The notes beneath the pieces were generated by a model. That model worked only from the letters and a program-made list of their open reading frames with translations. It did no database searches and was not told the origin of the DNA. From positions 1 to 39,029 of the forward strand of contig DUEG01000125.1 in NCBI GenBank assembly GCA_011176615.1: a stretch of DNA of 39,029 nucleotides, given 5' to 3'. Positions 1 to 7,753 of this stretch are shown here, one piece after another; position 1 is the stretch's first letter, and every line of letters starts with the position of its first letter. The translations under genes and the position numbers were made by a program. Origin of the DNA: Anaerolineae bacterium (lineage in GTDB: Bacteria > Chloroflexota > Anaerolineae > Anaerolineales > UBA11858).

Positions 1-512
1 ATGATGTCTTTGACGGTGTTGTGTCCTTGCATACTATTCACCATTTACCGATAAATGAGCATCTTGGAGCATATCAGGATTTATATCGAGTGCTTGCACA
101 TAATTCGAAGGCAGTGGTGGTCAATGGATGGAGTAATCCTCCAGTCGCCCGCATTTTTGCAAAACCGATTAGATGGACAAATCGATTGAGAGGTTTTATC
201 CGTAAACGTCTGGGCTTGCCTCCGATGGGTGCACCCGTGGTAAGTAATACGAATGCCAAACAGAAGAAAAAAGAGAAGAGCACTTATGTGAACAAGAATA
301 CACCAGCATGGTTTCAAAGGGAAGTTGCGACACAAGTTCCAGTGGACATATTTGTTTGGCGGAGTATTAATGTTCGGTTTATGCGAGCATTTATTTACCC
401 TGGGTGGGGTGGACGCGGGTTGTTGAAATTGATATATTGGCTTGAGGAGAAATTCCCTCACTTTTTGGGTAAGAATGGTCAATACCCGTTGGTAGTCATA
501 AATAAGGATTAA
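1..512 (+). CDS. Class I SAM-dependent methyltransferase, C-terminal part (5' truncated by window edge)
   Basis: The frame is open from base 3, so this is the C-terminal ~170 residues of a gene that starts before the window. A GTG at 21 is an internal codon, not a likely start. The first visible residues, DVFDGVVSLHTIHHLP, match the post-motif II region of class I (Rossmann) SAM methyltransferases of the Methyltransf_11 type, where an acidic patch is followed by a HxxHHL stretch. This is followed by YRVLAHNSKAVVVNG, the usual strand after the 'leader' helix. The C-terminal half is basic and aromatic and gives no further family signal. It probably methylates a sugar or lipid-linked glycan, judged from its neighbours only. 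The AdoMet-binding GxGxG loop must lie upstream and cannot be checked here. Confidence 0.75.
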   Translation, partial: DVFDGVVSLHTIHHLPINEHLGAYQDLYRVLAHNSKAVVVNGWSNPPVARIFAKPIRWTNRLRGFIRKRLGLPPMGAPVVSNTNAKQKKKEKSTYVNKNTPAWFQREVATQVPVDIFVWRSINVRFMRAFIYPGWGGRGLLKLIYWLEEKFPHFLGKNGQYPLVVINKD

Positions 513-571
513 ATTGATGAACGAAAAAACTGTCATTTTCGGGTTTTTTCTGAGATAGATTGGAGCAATCA

Positions 572-1579
572 ATGGAATGGGCAAATCAAAATGTTTTGGT
601 CACAGGTGGAACAGGTTCCTTTGGGAAGAAATTTGTGGAGATAATGCTTAAAGAGTTCCATCCTGCTAAATTGATTATTTATAGCCGCGATGAATTGAAG
701 CAGCACGAAATGCGCGGTAGCGGTTTTAATCATCCTAGTTTGCGATATTTCATTGGAGATGTTCGAGATTTACCCAGGTTACGCCGTGCAATGCGAGGAG
801 TGGATATTGTTGTGCATGCCGCAGCCCTTAAACAAGTGCCTGCATGTGAATATAACCCCATGGAAGCGGTCAAGACCAATATTTTGGGTAGTAGCAATGT
901 CGTTGACGCATCTTTAGATGAAGGTGTGAAGAAAGTATTGGCACTCAGTACGGACAAGGCGGTCAATCCTGTGAATTTATACGGAGCCACGAAATTGGCT
1001 GCTGAGAAATTAATTATCCAAAGCAATGCCTATGCTGGAGGCAGGGAAACACGCTTGTCATGTGTTCGGTATGGAAATGTTGTAGGATCGCGCGGTAGCG
1101 TTGTCCCTGTTTTTTTACGTCAACGAGACAAGGGAAGACTAACGATCACAGATGAACGCATGACCCGGTTTTGGCTTTCTCTTGAACAAGGCGCTCGTTT
1201 TGTCATAAGGTGTATTGAGCAAATGGAAGGCGGTGAAGTATTTGTTCCTAAGATACCTAGCATGAAAGTTTTCGACCTTGCCAGAACAATTGCACCCAAT
1301 GCGGAATTAAGAACAATTGGGATTCGACCAGGAGAAAAATTGCACGAAGTACTGATCTCTCGGGACGAGTCTCGTTCAACGATTGAACTAGAAGATATGT
1401 TTGTTGTACTCCCTGTCGAAGCGTTCTGGTTTGGCGGGGAATGGAAGGATAAGGGAAAACCTGTCATGGATGGTTTTCGATATTCAAGTGCGGATAATCC
1501 GGATTGGTTGAGTGTTCAACAAATCCGGGAAATTATTGCTCCATTTGAGGATGCATATTTACAAGGTAAACTTACTTGA
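572..1579 (+). CDS. pseB: UDP-N-acetylglucosamine 4,6-dehydratase (inverting), PseB family
   Basis: A 335-residue extended SDR, the usual length for PseB/FlaA1 (about 333). The NAD(P) loop TGGTGSFG is at residues 11-18. The catalytic set STDK (126-129) and YxxxK (Y137, K141) corresponds to the Asp-Lys-Tyr set known for H. pylori PseB. PseB converts UDP-GlcNAc to UDP-2-acetamido-2,6-dideoxy-L-arabino-hexos-4-ulose, the first step towards pseudaminic acid. Related CapE/WbjB enzymes feed UDP-L-FucNAc. I chose ATG 572 over TTG 560 because GGAG at 562-565 lies 6 bases before it. The gene ends inside the next start (TTGA overlap). PseC, PseH and PseG are not seen in this window, so the final product cannot be fixed: pseudaminic acid if they lie elsewhere, otherwise a FucNAc-like or other deoxysugar. 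Confidence 0.88.
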   Translation: MEWANQNVLVTGGTGSFGKKFVEIMLKEFHPAKLIIYSRDELKQHEMRGSGFNHPSLRYFIGDVRDLPRLRRAMRGVDIVVHAAALKQVPACEYNPMEAVKTNILGSSNVVDASLDEGVKKVLALSTDKAVNPVNLYGATKLAAEKLIIQSNAYAGGRETRLSCVRYGNVVGSRGSVVPVFLRQRDKGRLTITDERMTRFWLSLEQGARFVIRCIEQMEGGEVFVPKIPSMKVFDLARTIAPNAELRTIGIRPGEKLHEVLISRDESRSTIELEDMFVVLPVEAFWFGGEWKDKGKPVMDGFRYSSADNPDWLSVQQIREIIAPFEDAYLQGKLT

Positions 1580-2496
1580 CGCGAATCCTTATTACAGGAG
1601 CGAGCGGCTTACTTGGCTTGAATTTGGCGATAGAAGCCGCAAAACACCATGAGGTGTTTGGGGTGGTCAACAACCACCCAGTAAAAACCGAAGCCTTCAA
1701 AATTATGAAGGCAGACCTGTTGAAACCGGGCACAATTGAAAGCGTGTTCGATGAAACCCAGCCCGACTGGGTGATACATTGTGCGGCATTAACCAATTTG
1801 GATGCATGTGATCAAACGCCCGAATTGGCTTACCGTTTGAATGCCGATCTACCCCAAAAACTAGCGACTTATGTCGGTAGGAGCGGAGCGCGCATGATAC
1901 ATGTATCAACAGATGCGGTTTTTGATGGGCAACGTGGTGACTACTCGGAAGAAGACGCTCCAAATCCCATTAATGTATATGCTCGTACAAAATTTGAAGG
2001 CGAGCAGGCTGTTGCGAGCGTTTATCCGCGTGCAATAATCGCACGCGTCAATATGTTTGGCTGGAGCATGACAGGAAAACGCAGTTTGTCCGAATTTTTT
2101 TTCTATAATTTACAGAAAGGGCAATCGGTTATGGGGTTCACGGATGTCTATTTTTGCCCATTATTGGTAAATGATTTGGCTGATCTTTTTCTTCAAATGC
2201 TTTCGAAAGGATTATCAGGTTTATACCATGTTGTAAGCAATGAATGCATGACGAAATATAAATTTGGTGTTCATATCGCAAGGAAATTTGGTCTGGACGA
2301 GAGTCTTATCCAACCAGTGTTAGTAAAAAATTCAAGCCTTACTGCTGCTCGAGCACCACGATTAAGCCTGCGTGTCGACAAACTCATTAACGATTTGGGT
2401 CAAACTCCCCCCAAGTTAATACCCAGCATAAACAAACTATACGATTTGTATCTAGAAGGATACCCACAGAAATTAATGAAAATGAAAGCCGAGTAA
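1576..2496 (+). CDS. RmlD-like NAD(P)-dependent sugar reductase (SDR, dTDP-4-dehydrorhamnose reductase type)
   Basis: 306 residues with an N-terminal dinucleotide loop (TGASGLLG, residues 7-14), STDAVFDG around 111-118 and the catalytic YxxxK (Y135, K139). This is the arrangement of the RmlD_sub_bind family, which reduces 4-keto groups of nucleotide sugars. The TTG start shares bases with the pseB stop codon (TTGA), so translation is probably coupled. A natural guess is that it reduces the 4-keto product of the upstream dehydratase, as CapF/WbjC-type reductases do in L-FucNAc pathways. It may instead act on a dTDP-sugar. The family is clear; the substrate is inferred from position only. Confidence 0.8.
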   Translation: MTRILITGASGLLGLNLAIEAAKHHEVFGVVNNHPVKTEAFKIMKADLLKPGTIESVFDETQPDWVIHCAALTNLDACDQTPELAYRLNADLPQKLATYVGRSGARMIHVSTDAVFDGQRGDYSEEDAPNPINVYARTKFEGEQAVASVYPRAIIARVNMFGWSMTGKRSLSEFFFYNLQKGQSVMGFTDVYFCPLLVNDLADLFLQMLSKGLSGLYHVVSNECMTKYKFGVHIARKFGLDESLIQPVLVKNSSLTAARAPRLSLRVDKLINDLGQTPPKLIPSINKLYDLYLEGYPQKLMKMKAE

Positions 2497-2542
2497 ATCA
2501 TTAACATTATCGCGGTTATCCTTTTCTTATCTGGGAGGAACG

Positions 2543-3613
2543 ATGGAAATTCAGATTAATTCAAGAAAAATTGGCTCTAGTTATCCAACTTATTTTATTG
2601 CAGATATCGCTGCAAACCATGATGGAGATTTGGGGCGGGCGAAAATGCTCATTCGGTTAGCGAAAGACGCTGGGGCAGATGCCGCCAAGTTTCAGAATTT
2701 TCGTGCCCCGAAAATTGTATCGGATTATGGCTTCACATCCTTAGGTACCCAACTTTCGCATCAAGCAACGTGGAAGAAATCTGTGTATGAGGTTTATCAA
2801 GATGCTTCGATTCCGTTTGATTGGACGCCAACATTAAAAGAGACATGTGATCAAGTGGGGATTGATTATTTTTCTTCGCCCTATGATTTTGAAGCCATTG
2901 ACATGCTTGAGCCGTATATGCCTGCATATAAAGCAGGTTCCGGCTTGATCACTTGGATTGAAGCCTTAGAATATATGGCACAGAAGAACAAACCTTTGCT
3001 TATAGCAACAGGTGCTTCTGACCTCAGCGATGTTATCAGAGCAGTTAGAGCTGTATCTAAGATCAACAAAAAAATTGTTTTGATGCAGTGTAATACAAAT
3101 TACACGGGAAGTTCTGAGAATTTTGACCATCTGCACATCAATGTGTTAAAAACCTATGCAACATTGTTTCCCAATGTAATTCTAGGACTATCTGATCACA
3201 CGCATGGACATGCTGCTGTCCTGGGTGCGGTCACATTGGGCGCTCGAGTCGTTGAAAAGCATTTTACAGATGATAATGAACGAGAAGGTCCAGATCATAA
3301 ATTTGCGATGAATCCGGATTCTTGGGCGGAGATGGTAGCAAGAACTCGTGAACTTGAACGCGCATTAGGATCGACGGATAAATTTGTTGCTGAAAACGAG
3401 AAAGATACTGTGATTGTTCAACGGAGATGTCTGCGAGCAGCGCGCGATATCAAAGCAGGAGAGATTCTCACGCGCGAGATGCTTGAACCGTTACGTCCGA
3501 ATACCCCTGGCGCCATTCAACCATATGAACTAAGCGCGGTAATTGGCTTAAAAGTCTTGCGTGATATGCCGTTTGGTAAAGAGATGCGTTGGACAGATTT
3601 GGGCGCTGGATAA
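2543..3613 (+). CDS. NeuB-family nonulosonic acid synthase with SAF domain (copy 1)
   Basis: NeuB enzymes condense a 6-carbon sugar with phosphoenolpyruvate to give a nine-carbon 2-keto acid. This 356-residue protein has the NeuB TIM barrel (about 15-275) and a C-terminal SAF/antifreeze-like domain (about 293-356, RDIKAGEILT). Visible landmarks are ANHDGD (24-29), AKF (48-50), YKAGS (129-133), QCNTNY (182-187), GLSDHT (215-220) and EKHFT (238-242). The usual AEIGxNHxG acidic residue is Asp here (IADIAANHDG, D21), a conservative Glu-to-Asp change. Neu5Ac synthases typically carry TNxYPTP; this one has NTNYTG, so a Neu5Ac product is unlikely. GGGAGGA ends a few bases before ATG 2543. With pseB upstream and an SpsF-like gene downstream it resembles the SpsE/PseI role, but it is divergent. 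Confidence 0.88.
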   Translation: MEIQINSRKIGSSYPTYFIADIAANHDGDLGRAKMLIRLAKDAGADAAKFQNFRAPKIVSDYGFTSLGTQLSHQATWKKSVYEVYQDASIPFDWTPTLKETCDQVGIDYFSSPYDFEAIDMLEPYMPAYKAGSGLITWIEALEYMAQKNKPLLIATGASDLSDVIRAVRAVSKINKKIVLMQCNTNYTGSSENFDHLHINVLKTYATLFPNVILGLSDHTHGHAAVLGAVTLGARVVEKHFTDDNEREGPDHKFAMNPDSWAEMVARTRELERALGSTDKFVAENEKDTVIVQRRCLRAARDIKAGEILTREMLEPLRPNTPGAIQPYELSAVIGLKVLRDMPFGKEMRWTDLGAG

Positions 3614-3657
3614 TTGTCGTTGGATTTTTTGTACTTAATCACCCCATAAGAAATATT

Positions 3658-4767
3658 ATGCGCATCCTTTATTTTTCCAAAGACTATACAACACACGATT
3701 ATCGCTTTCTTTCTGCATTGGCAAGGACAGAGCATCACATTGGTTTCTTGCGATTGGAGCGCGGAAAACAGGTATTGGAAAAGCGTTCTTTGCCGTGTGA
3801 AATAGAAATTATTCCTTGGGCTGGAGGTAAAAGATCACAAAGAATCATTGATATTCCTAATCTATTGAGGTCTCTTAAACGGGTAATCAAAAAATTTCAT
3901 CCTGATATCATCCAAACGGGACCAATTCAACGCTCCGCTTTTTTAGTCGCTTTAACAGGATTTGAACCGCTTCTTACAATGTCTTGGGGATATGATTTAC
4001 TAGTCGATGCAAATAGAAACCGACTATGGCAATGGATAACAAGTTACACATTGAAGCGGAGTGCTGTACTCGTGGGAGATTGCGAAACAATACGACGAAG
4101 AGCAGTTTCTTTCGGTATGCGCCCTGATCGGATTATTACCTTTCCGTGGGGAGCCGATATCAACCGATATTCACCAGGGGATGATGGAGGTTTGCGTAAG
4201 CAGTTAGGTTGGGGAGATGACGTTTTTGTTTTACTCTCGACCCGCTCTTGGGAGCCGATTTATGGTGTAGTTGACTTGGTCAAGGCGTTCATTTTTGCAG
4301 CGCAGAAACGACCCGAATTACGCTTATTGTTATTAGGGGGTGGCTCTGAAGATATAGAGATTCATCGGTTGATTAACAGCGCGGGCGTAGGGGATAAGGT
4401 TAAATATGCTGGTTTGATATCACAAGAAGAACTGCCTCGTTATTATCGTGCTGCTGATATCTATGTAAGTGCTTCTTATAGCGACGGCACATCCATTTCT
4501 CTTCTTGAAGCGCTTGCAACAGGTTTGCCCGCAATAGTCTCAGATATTCCAGGTAATCGAGAATGGATCACACCCGGTCAAGAGGGCTGGTTGTTTTCTG
4601 TAGGAGACCCTGAGACACTTGTCAACGCAATTGTGTATGCAAACGATCATCGCAGTCAATTATTAACTATGGGGAGAAAAGCACGGTTATTAGCAGAACA
4701 AAGGGGAAATTGGGAGGAGAATTTCCCGAAATTATTCGATGCATTCACGATTGCTATGAATGACTGA
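3658..4767 (+). CDS. Glycosyltransferase family 4 (GT-B)
   Basis: 369 residues from ATG 3658 (MRILYFSKDY), the typical beginning of a GT4 enzyme. A longer frame from TTG 3589 would overlap the neuB gene with no useful sequence. The C-terminal donor-binding domain is clear: LLLLGGGSED, YAGLISQEELPRYYRAADIYVSAS and the E(x7)E-type region LLEALATGLPAIVSDIPGNREW, which binds the nucleotide-sugar. No signal peptide or membrane segment is seen, so it should act at the cytoplasmic face on a lipid-linked acceptor. Donor and acceptor cannot be read from sequence. It sits between the nonulosonate synthase and the acetyltransferase genes of the same run. Confidence 0.88.
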   Translation: MRILYFSKDYTTHDYRFLSALARTEHHIGFLRLERGKQVLEKRSLPCEIEIIPWAGGKRSQRIIDIPNLLRSLKRVIKKFHPDIIQTGPIQRSAFLVALTGFEPLLTMSWGYDLLVDANRNRLWQWITSYTLKRSAVLVGDCETIRRRAVSFGMRPDRIITFPWGADINRYSPGDDGGLRKQLGWGDDVFVLLSTRSWEPIYGVVDLVKAFIFAAQKRPELRLLLLGGGSEDIEIHRLINSAGVGDKVKYAGLISQEELPRYYRAADIYVSASYSDGTSISLLEALATGLPAIVSDIPGNREWITPGQEGWLFSVGDPETLVNAIVYANDHRSQLLTMGRKARLLAEQRGNWEENFPKLFDAFTIAMND

Positions 4768-4783
4768 ATGAAAAGGAGATAAG

Positions 4784-5545
4784 ATGTTCTCTTATGAAGA
4801 TATACTCAAGGGATTTAAATCGATAGAACTCACACCATCACGTGTGATTATGGTACACAGTTCTTACAAATCTTTAGGCGGTGTAGAGGGAGGGGCTGAA
4901 ACGGTAATTGATGCTCTTCAGGAATTTGTTGGATCAGATGGGACAGTCTTACTCCCTAATTTTAATTTCCAATCTTGGACTGAAAGCCATTATTTCGATA
5001 TAGAGGAAACGCCTTCCAAGATGGGGATCATTGGTGAATTAGCCCGTTTACATCCTGAAGCGCTTCGCACACCTCATCCAATTTATTCTTTTGCCGCGCT
5101 GGGTAAAAGAAAAGAAGAATTTAGCGCTTGTGATGACGAGGAGGCTTATGGCGATAAATCCGTGTTTGCCCTCTTTCACCATTTGAACGGCATGATCGTT
5201 AGTATAGGATTACATTGGAATAGCACCTTTTCAATGCATCATTATGTGGAATATAAAACCGGTTGTGATTATCGCAGAGTGAAGCGTTTTTCGGGCATTT
5301 ATGTGGGCTATGATGGCGTTCCAAAGGTCAAAACATATACGATGTTTGTACGAAAAAACTTCAATGTGATCACCGATATTGTCCCTGGTATGGATGAACT
5401 GTTTGAAAAGGGTGTAATTCGAGAAACACAAGTTGGCGCATCAAAAGTTCATTATGCTTCGGCGAATGCTTTCTTCGATAATATGTCTGTCATTGTCAGG
5501 GAACACCCTGAAAAATTACACAAGATCAAGCAGTCGAAATTTTAA
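4784..5545 (+). CDS. AAC(3)-fold N-acetyltransferase (sugar-acylating candidate)
   Basis: 253 residues of the Antibiotic_NAT family (aminoglycoside 3-N-acetyltransferase/YokD fold). Landmarks are VHSSYKSLGGVEGGAETVI (24-42), GTVLLPNFNF (53-62) and RTPHPIYSFAALG (95-107), which contains the conserved catalytic-type histidine H98. It is preceded by a strong AAGGAG site 5-6 bases before ATG. The family uses acetyl-CoA to acylate amino groups. In glycan clusters such proteins are best read as amino-sugar N-acyltransferases, and this one could replace the missing PseH. An antibiotic-resistance role is not suggested by the context. The fold assignment is firm; the substrate is inference. Confidence 0.82.
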   Translation: MFSYEDILKGFKSIELTPSRVIMVHSSYKSLGGVEGGAETVIDALQEFVGSDGTVLLPNFNFQSWTESHYFDIEETPSKMGIIGELARLHPEALRTPHPIYSFAALGKRKEEFSACDDEEAYGDKSVFALFHHLNGMIVSIGLHWNSTFSMHHYVEYKTGCDYRRVKRFSGIYVGYDGVPKVKTYTMFVRKNFNVITDIVPGMDELFEKGVIRETQVGASKVHYASANAFFDNMSVIVREHPEKLHKIKQSKF

Positions 5546-5564
5546 ATCTTGATACGAGTTTCTT

Positions 5565-6881
5565 ATGCTTAAAGATATTCTTAAAGAGATATATCCGTTA
5601 CATCGAACGCTTGCATCAGATGGCACAGATCAGGCGCTGGAGATCATTGAGGAAAATTTACCCCACGAGATGAACTATCAGATTGAAACTTATGCTCCGG
5701 GTACACCAGTTTGGACTTGGATAGTTCCGGAGAGATATATTGTCTCTCAGGCTTTCCTGGAGACAGAGGATGGGGAAAGGATTGTTGATTTTCGCGAAAA
5801 CCCGTTGCATTTGGTCTCGTATTCCTTGCCAGTAGATGAGATTCTGACATGGGAAGAATTGGAACCTCATTTGTTTACAGATGAAAAAAGACCTCGTGCG
5901 ATTCCTTGGATTTTTAAATACTATGAAAGGGACTGGGGATTTTGTCTGGCAAGAGAACAATATGATGGATTGTCTCATCAGAAACGGTATCATGCGGTCA
6001 TCCGTTCTGAATTTGTTACTGACCCGAATAAAGGTTTTCGGGTCGCACATGGGCTGATTTCTCCACAGGGGCATGATTCCTCGGACGTTGGGGAAATTAT
6101 TATTGCAGCGCATGTGTGTCATCCGATGCAAGCGAATGATGATGCAGCAGGTGTAGTAACAGCCATTGGTGTGGCTCAAAGATTGGCGGAGATACCATTA
6201 CCACCCGGATCGATGAGCGTGCGTTTTTGGTTTGGACCTGAAACGATTGGTTCGATTGCTTATCTTGCTCATCATGAAGATATCATTCCTCATCTGAAGG
6301 GCGGAATATTTTTAGAGATGACAGGGAATAATAACACCCTTGTTCTGCAGCATACTCGACAAGACGACCACTTGATGGATCGTATAGCACGCTATGTACT
6401 ATGTAAAATGAGTCCGGGGTTTCGGGAGGGTGAATTTGCCCAAGTTGTAGCGAACGATGAAAGAGTGATTAATGGTCCTGGTGTGAATGTACCCTGTATA
6501 TCCCTTAGCCGTTGGCCTTACGAGGAATATCATACTTCAGACGATAATCCAAGTATTATTCATGAGGAAATGCTTCAAAATGCTGTGGATGTCACTGAAG
6601 AGATCGTCCGCATTTTTGCTACGAACTATATTCCAAAACGCACTTTCAGAGGTCCGGTTTTTCTTTCTGGAAATGGCTTGTGGGTGGATTGGCGGGAAAA
6701 TTGGGCATTGAACCGCGCTATCGAGAAAATTATGCTTCGTTTTGAAGGGGAACATTCGGTCTTTGCAATTGCAGAAGAATTGGGACTTGATTATTGGGAA
6801 ACCCGCAGTTATATTGAGAAATTTCGCGAGAAAGGTTTTGTTACTGCAGAAAGTATACCAAGCGAGTCGCAGGAAGCATAA
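5565..6881 (+). CDS. DUF4910/DUF2172 aminopeptidase-like zinc hydrolase
   Basis: 438 residues in the M28-related DUF2172/DUF4910 family. Likely metal ligands are H183 and H186 (HVCHP), D192/D193 (ANDDAAG), E226 (GPETIG) and H323 (EYHTSDDNP). The last ~70 residues (about 365-430) look like a winged-helix module (FEGEHSVFAIAEELGLDYWETRSYIEKF), which is common at the end of this family. There is no signal peptide, so it acts in the cytoplasm. These genes recur in nonulosonate and polysaccharide clusters, and their substrate is not established as far as I know. Next to an AAC(3)-fold acyltransferase it could remove an N-acyl or aminoacyl group from a sugar intermediate; that is inference. Confidence 0.82.
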   Translation: MLKDILKEIYPLHRTLASDGTDQALEIIEENLPHEMNYQIETYAPGTPVWTWIVPERYIVSQAFLETEDGERIVDFRENPLHLVSYSLPVDEILTWEELEPHLFTDEKRPRAIPWIFKYYERDWGFCLAREQYDGLSHQKRYHAVIRSEFVTDPNKGFRVAHGLISPQGHDSSDVGEIIIAAHVCHPMQANDDAAGVVTAIGVAQRLAEIPLPPGSMSVRFWFGPETIGSIAYLAHHEDIIPHLKGGIFLEMTGNNNTLVLQHTRQDDHLMDRIARYVLCKMSPGFREGEFAQVVANDERVINGPGVNVPCISLSRWPYEEYHTSDDNPSIIHEEMLQNAVDVTEEIVRIFATNYIPKRTFRGPVFLSGNGLWVDWRENWALNRAIEKIMLRFEGEHSVFAIAEELGLDYWETRSYIEKFREKGFVTAESIPSESQEA

Positions 6882-6889
6882 GTGTTCAA

Positions 6890-7753
6890 ATGAGTATTCA
6901 AGACAAAAAAATTGTGGCTATAATTCAAGCCCGGATGGCTTCCAGCAGGTTGCCTGGAAAGGTTCTTAAAAATATTTGCGGAAAACCAATGCTGGCATGG
7001 GTTGTTGAGCGGACATCCCGTTCCGAGATTATAGGCGAAGTCGTTGTTGCGACAACGATTGATTCCAGTGATGATCCGATCATGGAGTATTGCCATACCG
7101 AGGGAATCACTTGCATGAGAGGAAGTGGTGAAGATGTCCTTGACCGTTATTATCAAGTCGCAAGTTTTTATAAAGCGGATGTGATTGTTCGAATCACAGC
7201 AGATTGTCCTTTTATAGATCCGGGTTTGATTGACAAATTATTATTCGCCTTTGATGAGACCGGTGTGGATTATGCTACGAACAGATTGCCGCCTCCGTGG
7301 GGGCGCACATATCCCATTGGACTGGATGAAGAAGTATGCACTATGGATGCATTGAGGAGAGCGTGGCAAGAGGCTGAATTCCCTTATCAACGTGAGCATG
7401 TAATGCCTTATTTTTACGAATTGGCTCCTGTTGATGAATATCAAACTTACAAGCAGATTAACCGTATTTGGAACGTACCTGCTCCGAGGAACTTCCGGGT
7501 TCTGTTGTTGAATCATGATTTGAATCTTGGAAATCTTCGATGGACAGTAGATACCGCCGAGGATTTATCGCTTGCGCAAGAAATCGGGCGTCATTTCCAA
7601 TGCCATGATGATTTCTCCTGGCAAGAAATCCTTCATTTTACTGAACAGAATCCGGATATAGCCCGAATCAATGCTCATGTTGAGCATAAAGGGTTCAAGG
7701 ATATCGATGAGCGCCAATCTAAAACAAGATATCGCCATCAATCCGGAAAGTAA
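6890..7753 (+). CDS. SpsF-type cytidylyltransferase (CMP-nonulosonate synthetase-like)
   Basis: 287 residues starting with the nucleotidyltransferase loop IIQARMASSRLPGKVLKN (11-28), the signature of the SpsF family (COG1861). It is followed by RITADCPFIDP, the acidic metal-binding strand. In Bacillus spore-coat operons SpsF accompanies the NeuB-like SpsE and is thought to activate the nonulosonate with CTP. Here it lies 3.3 kb after NeuB copy 1 and could play the same role for that product. The ATG start is 8 bases after the previous stop. Its 3' end overlaps the next gene if that gene starts at 7707. The family call is firm; the sugar is unknown. Confidence 0.8.
   Translation: MSIQDKKIVAIIQARMASSRLPGKVLKNICGKPMLAWVVERTSRSEIIGEVVVATTIDSSDDPIMEYCHTEGITCMRGSGEDVLDRYYQVASFYKADVIVRITADCPFIDPGLIDKLLFAFDETGVDYATNRLPPPWGRTYPIGLDEEVCTMDALRRAWQEAEFPYQREHVMPYFYELAPVDEYQTYKQINRIWNVPAPRNFRVLLLNHDLNLGNLRWTVDTAEDLSLAQEIGRHFQCHDDFSWQEILHFTEQNPDIARINAHVEHKGFKDIDERQSKTRYRHQSGK

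Noticed and set aside
523-550. GAAAAAAC/GTTTTTTC inverted repeat after the first gene, as a terminator
   Set aside because: The stem is almost all A-T with a 12-base loop and would be weak in RNA; pseB follows within 25 bases.
81-584. Antisense 167-residue open frame
   Set aside because: It lies opposite the methyltransferase tail, its protein is rich in Ile/Pro/Asn with no domain-like pattern, and it is the mirror of a real gene.
4784-5545. Aminoglycoside resistance gene
   Set aside because: The fold is AAC(3)-like, but the location in a sugar-acid cluster and the divergent sequence favour a sugar acyltransferase.
5658-6179. Antisense 173-residue open frame, the longest on the minus strand
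   Set aside because: It is opposite the DUF4910 gene, whose zinc motif it covers, and it has no ribosome-binding site or recognisable motif.
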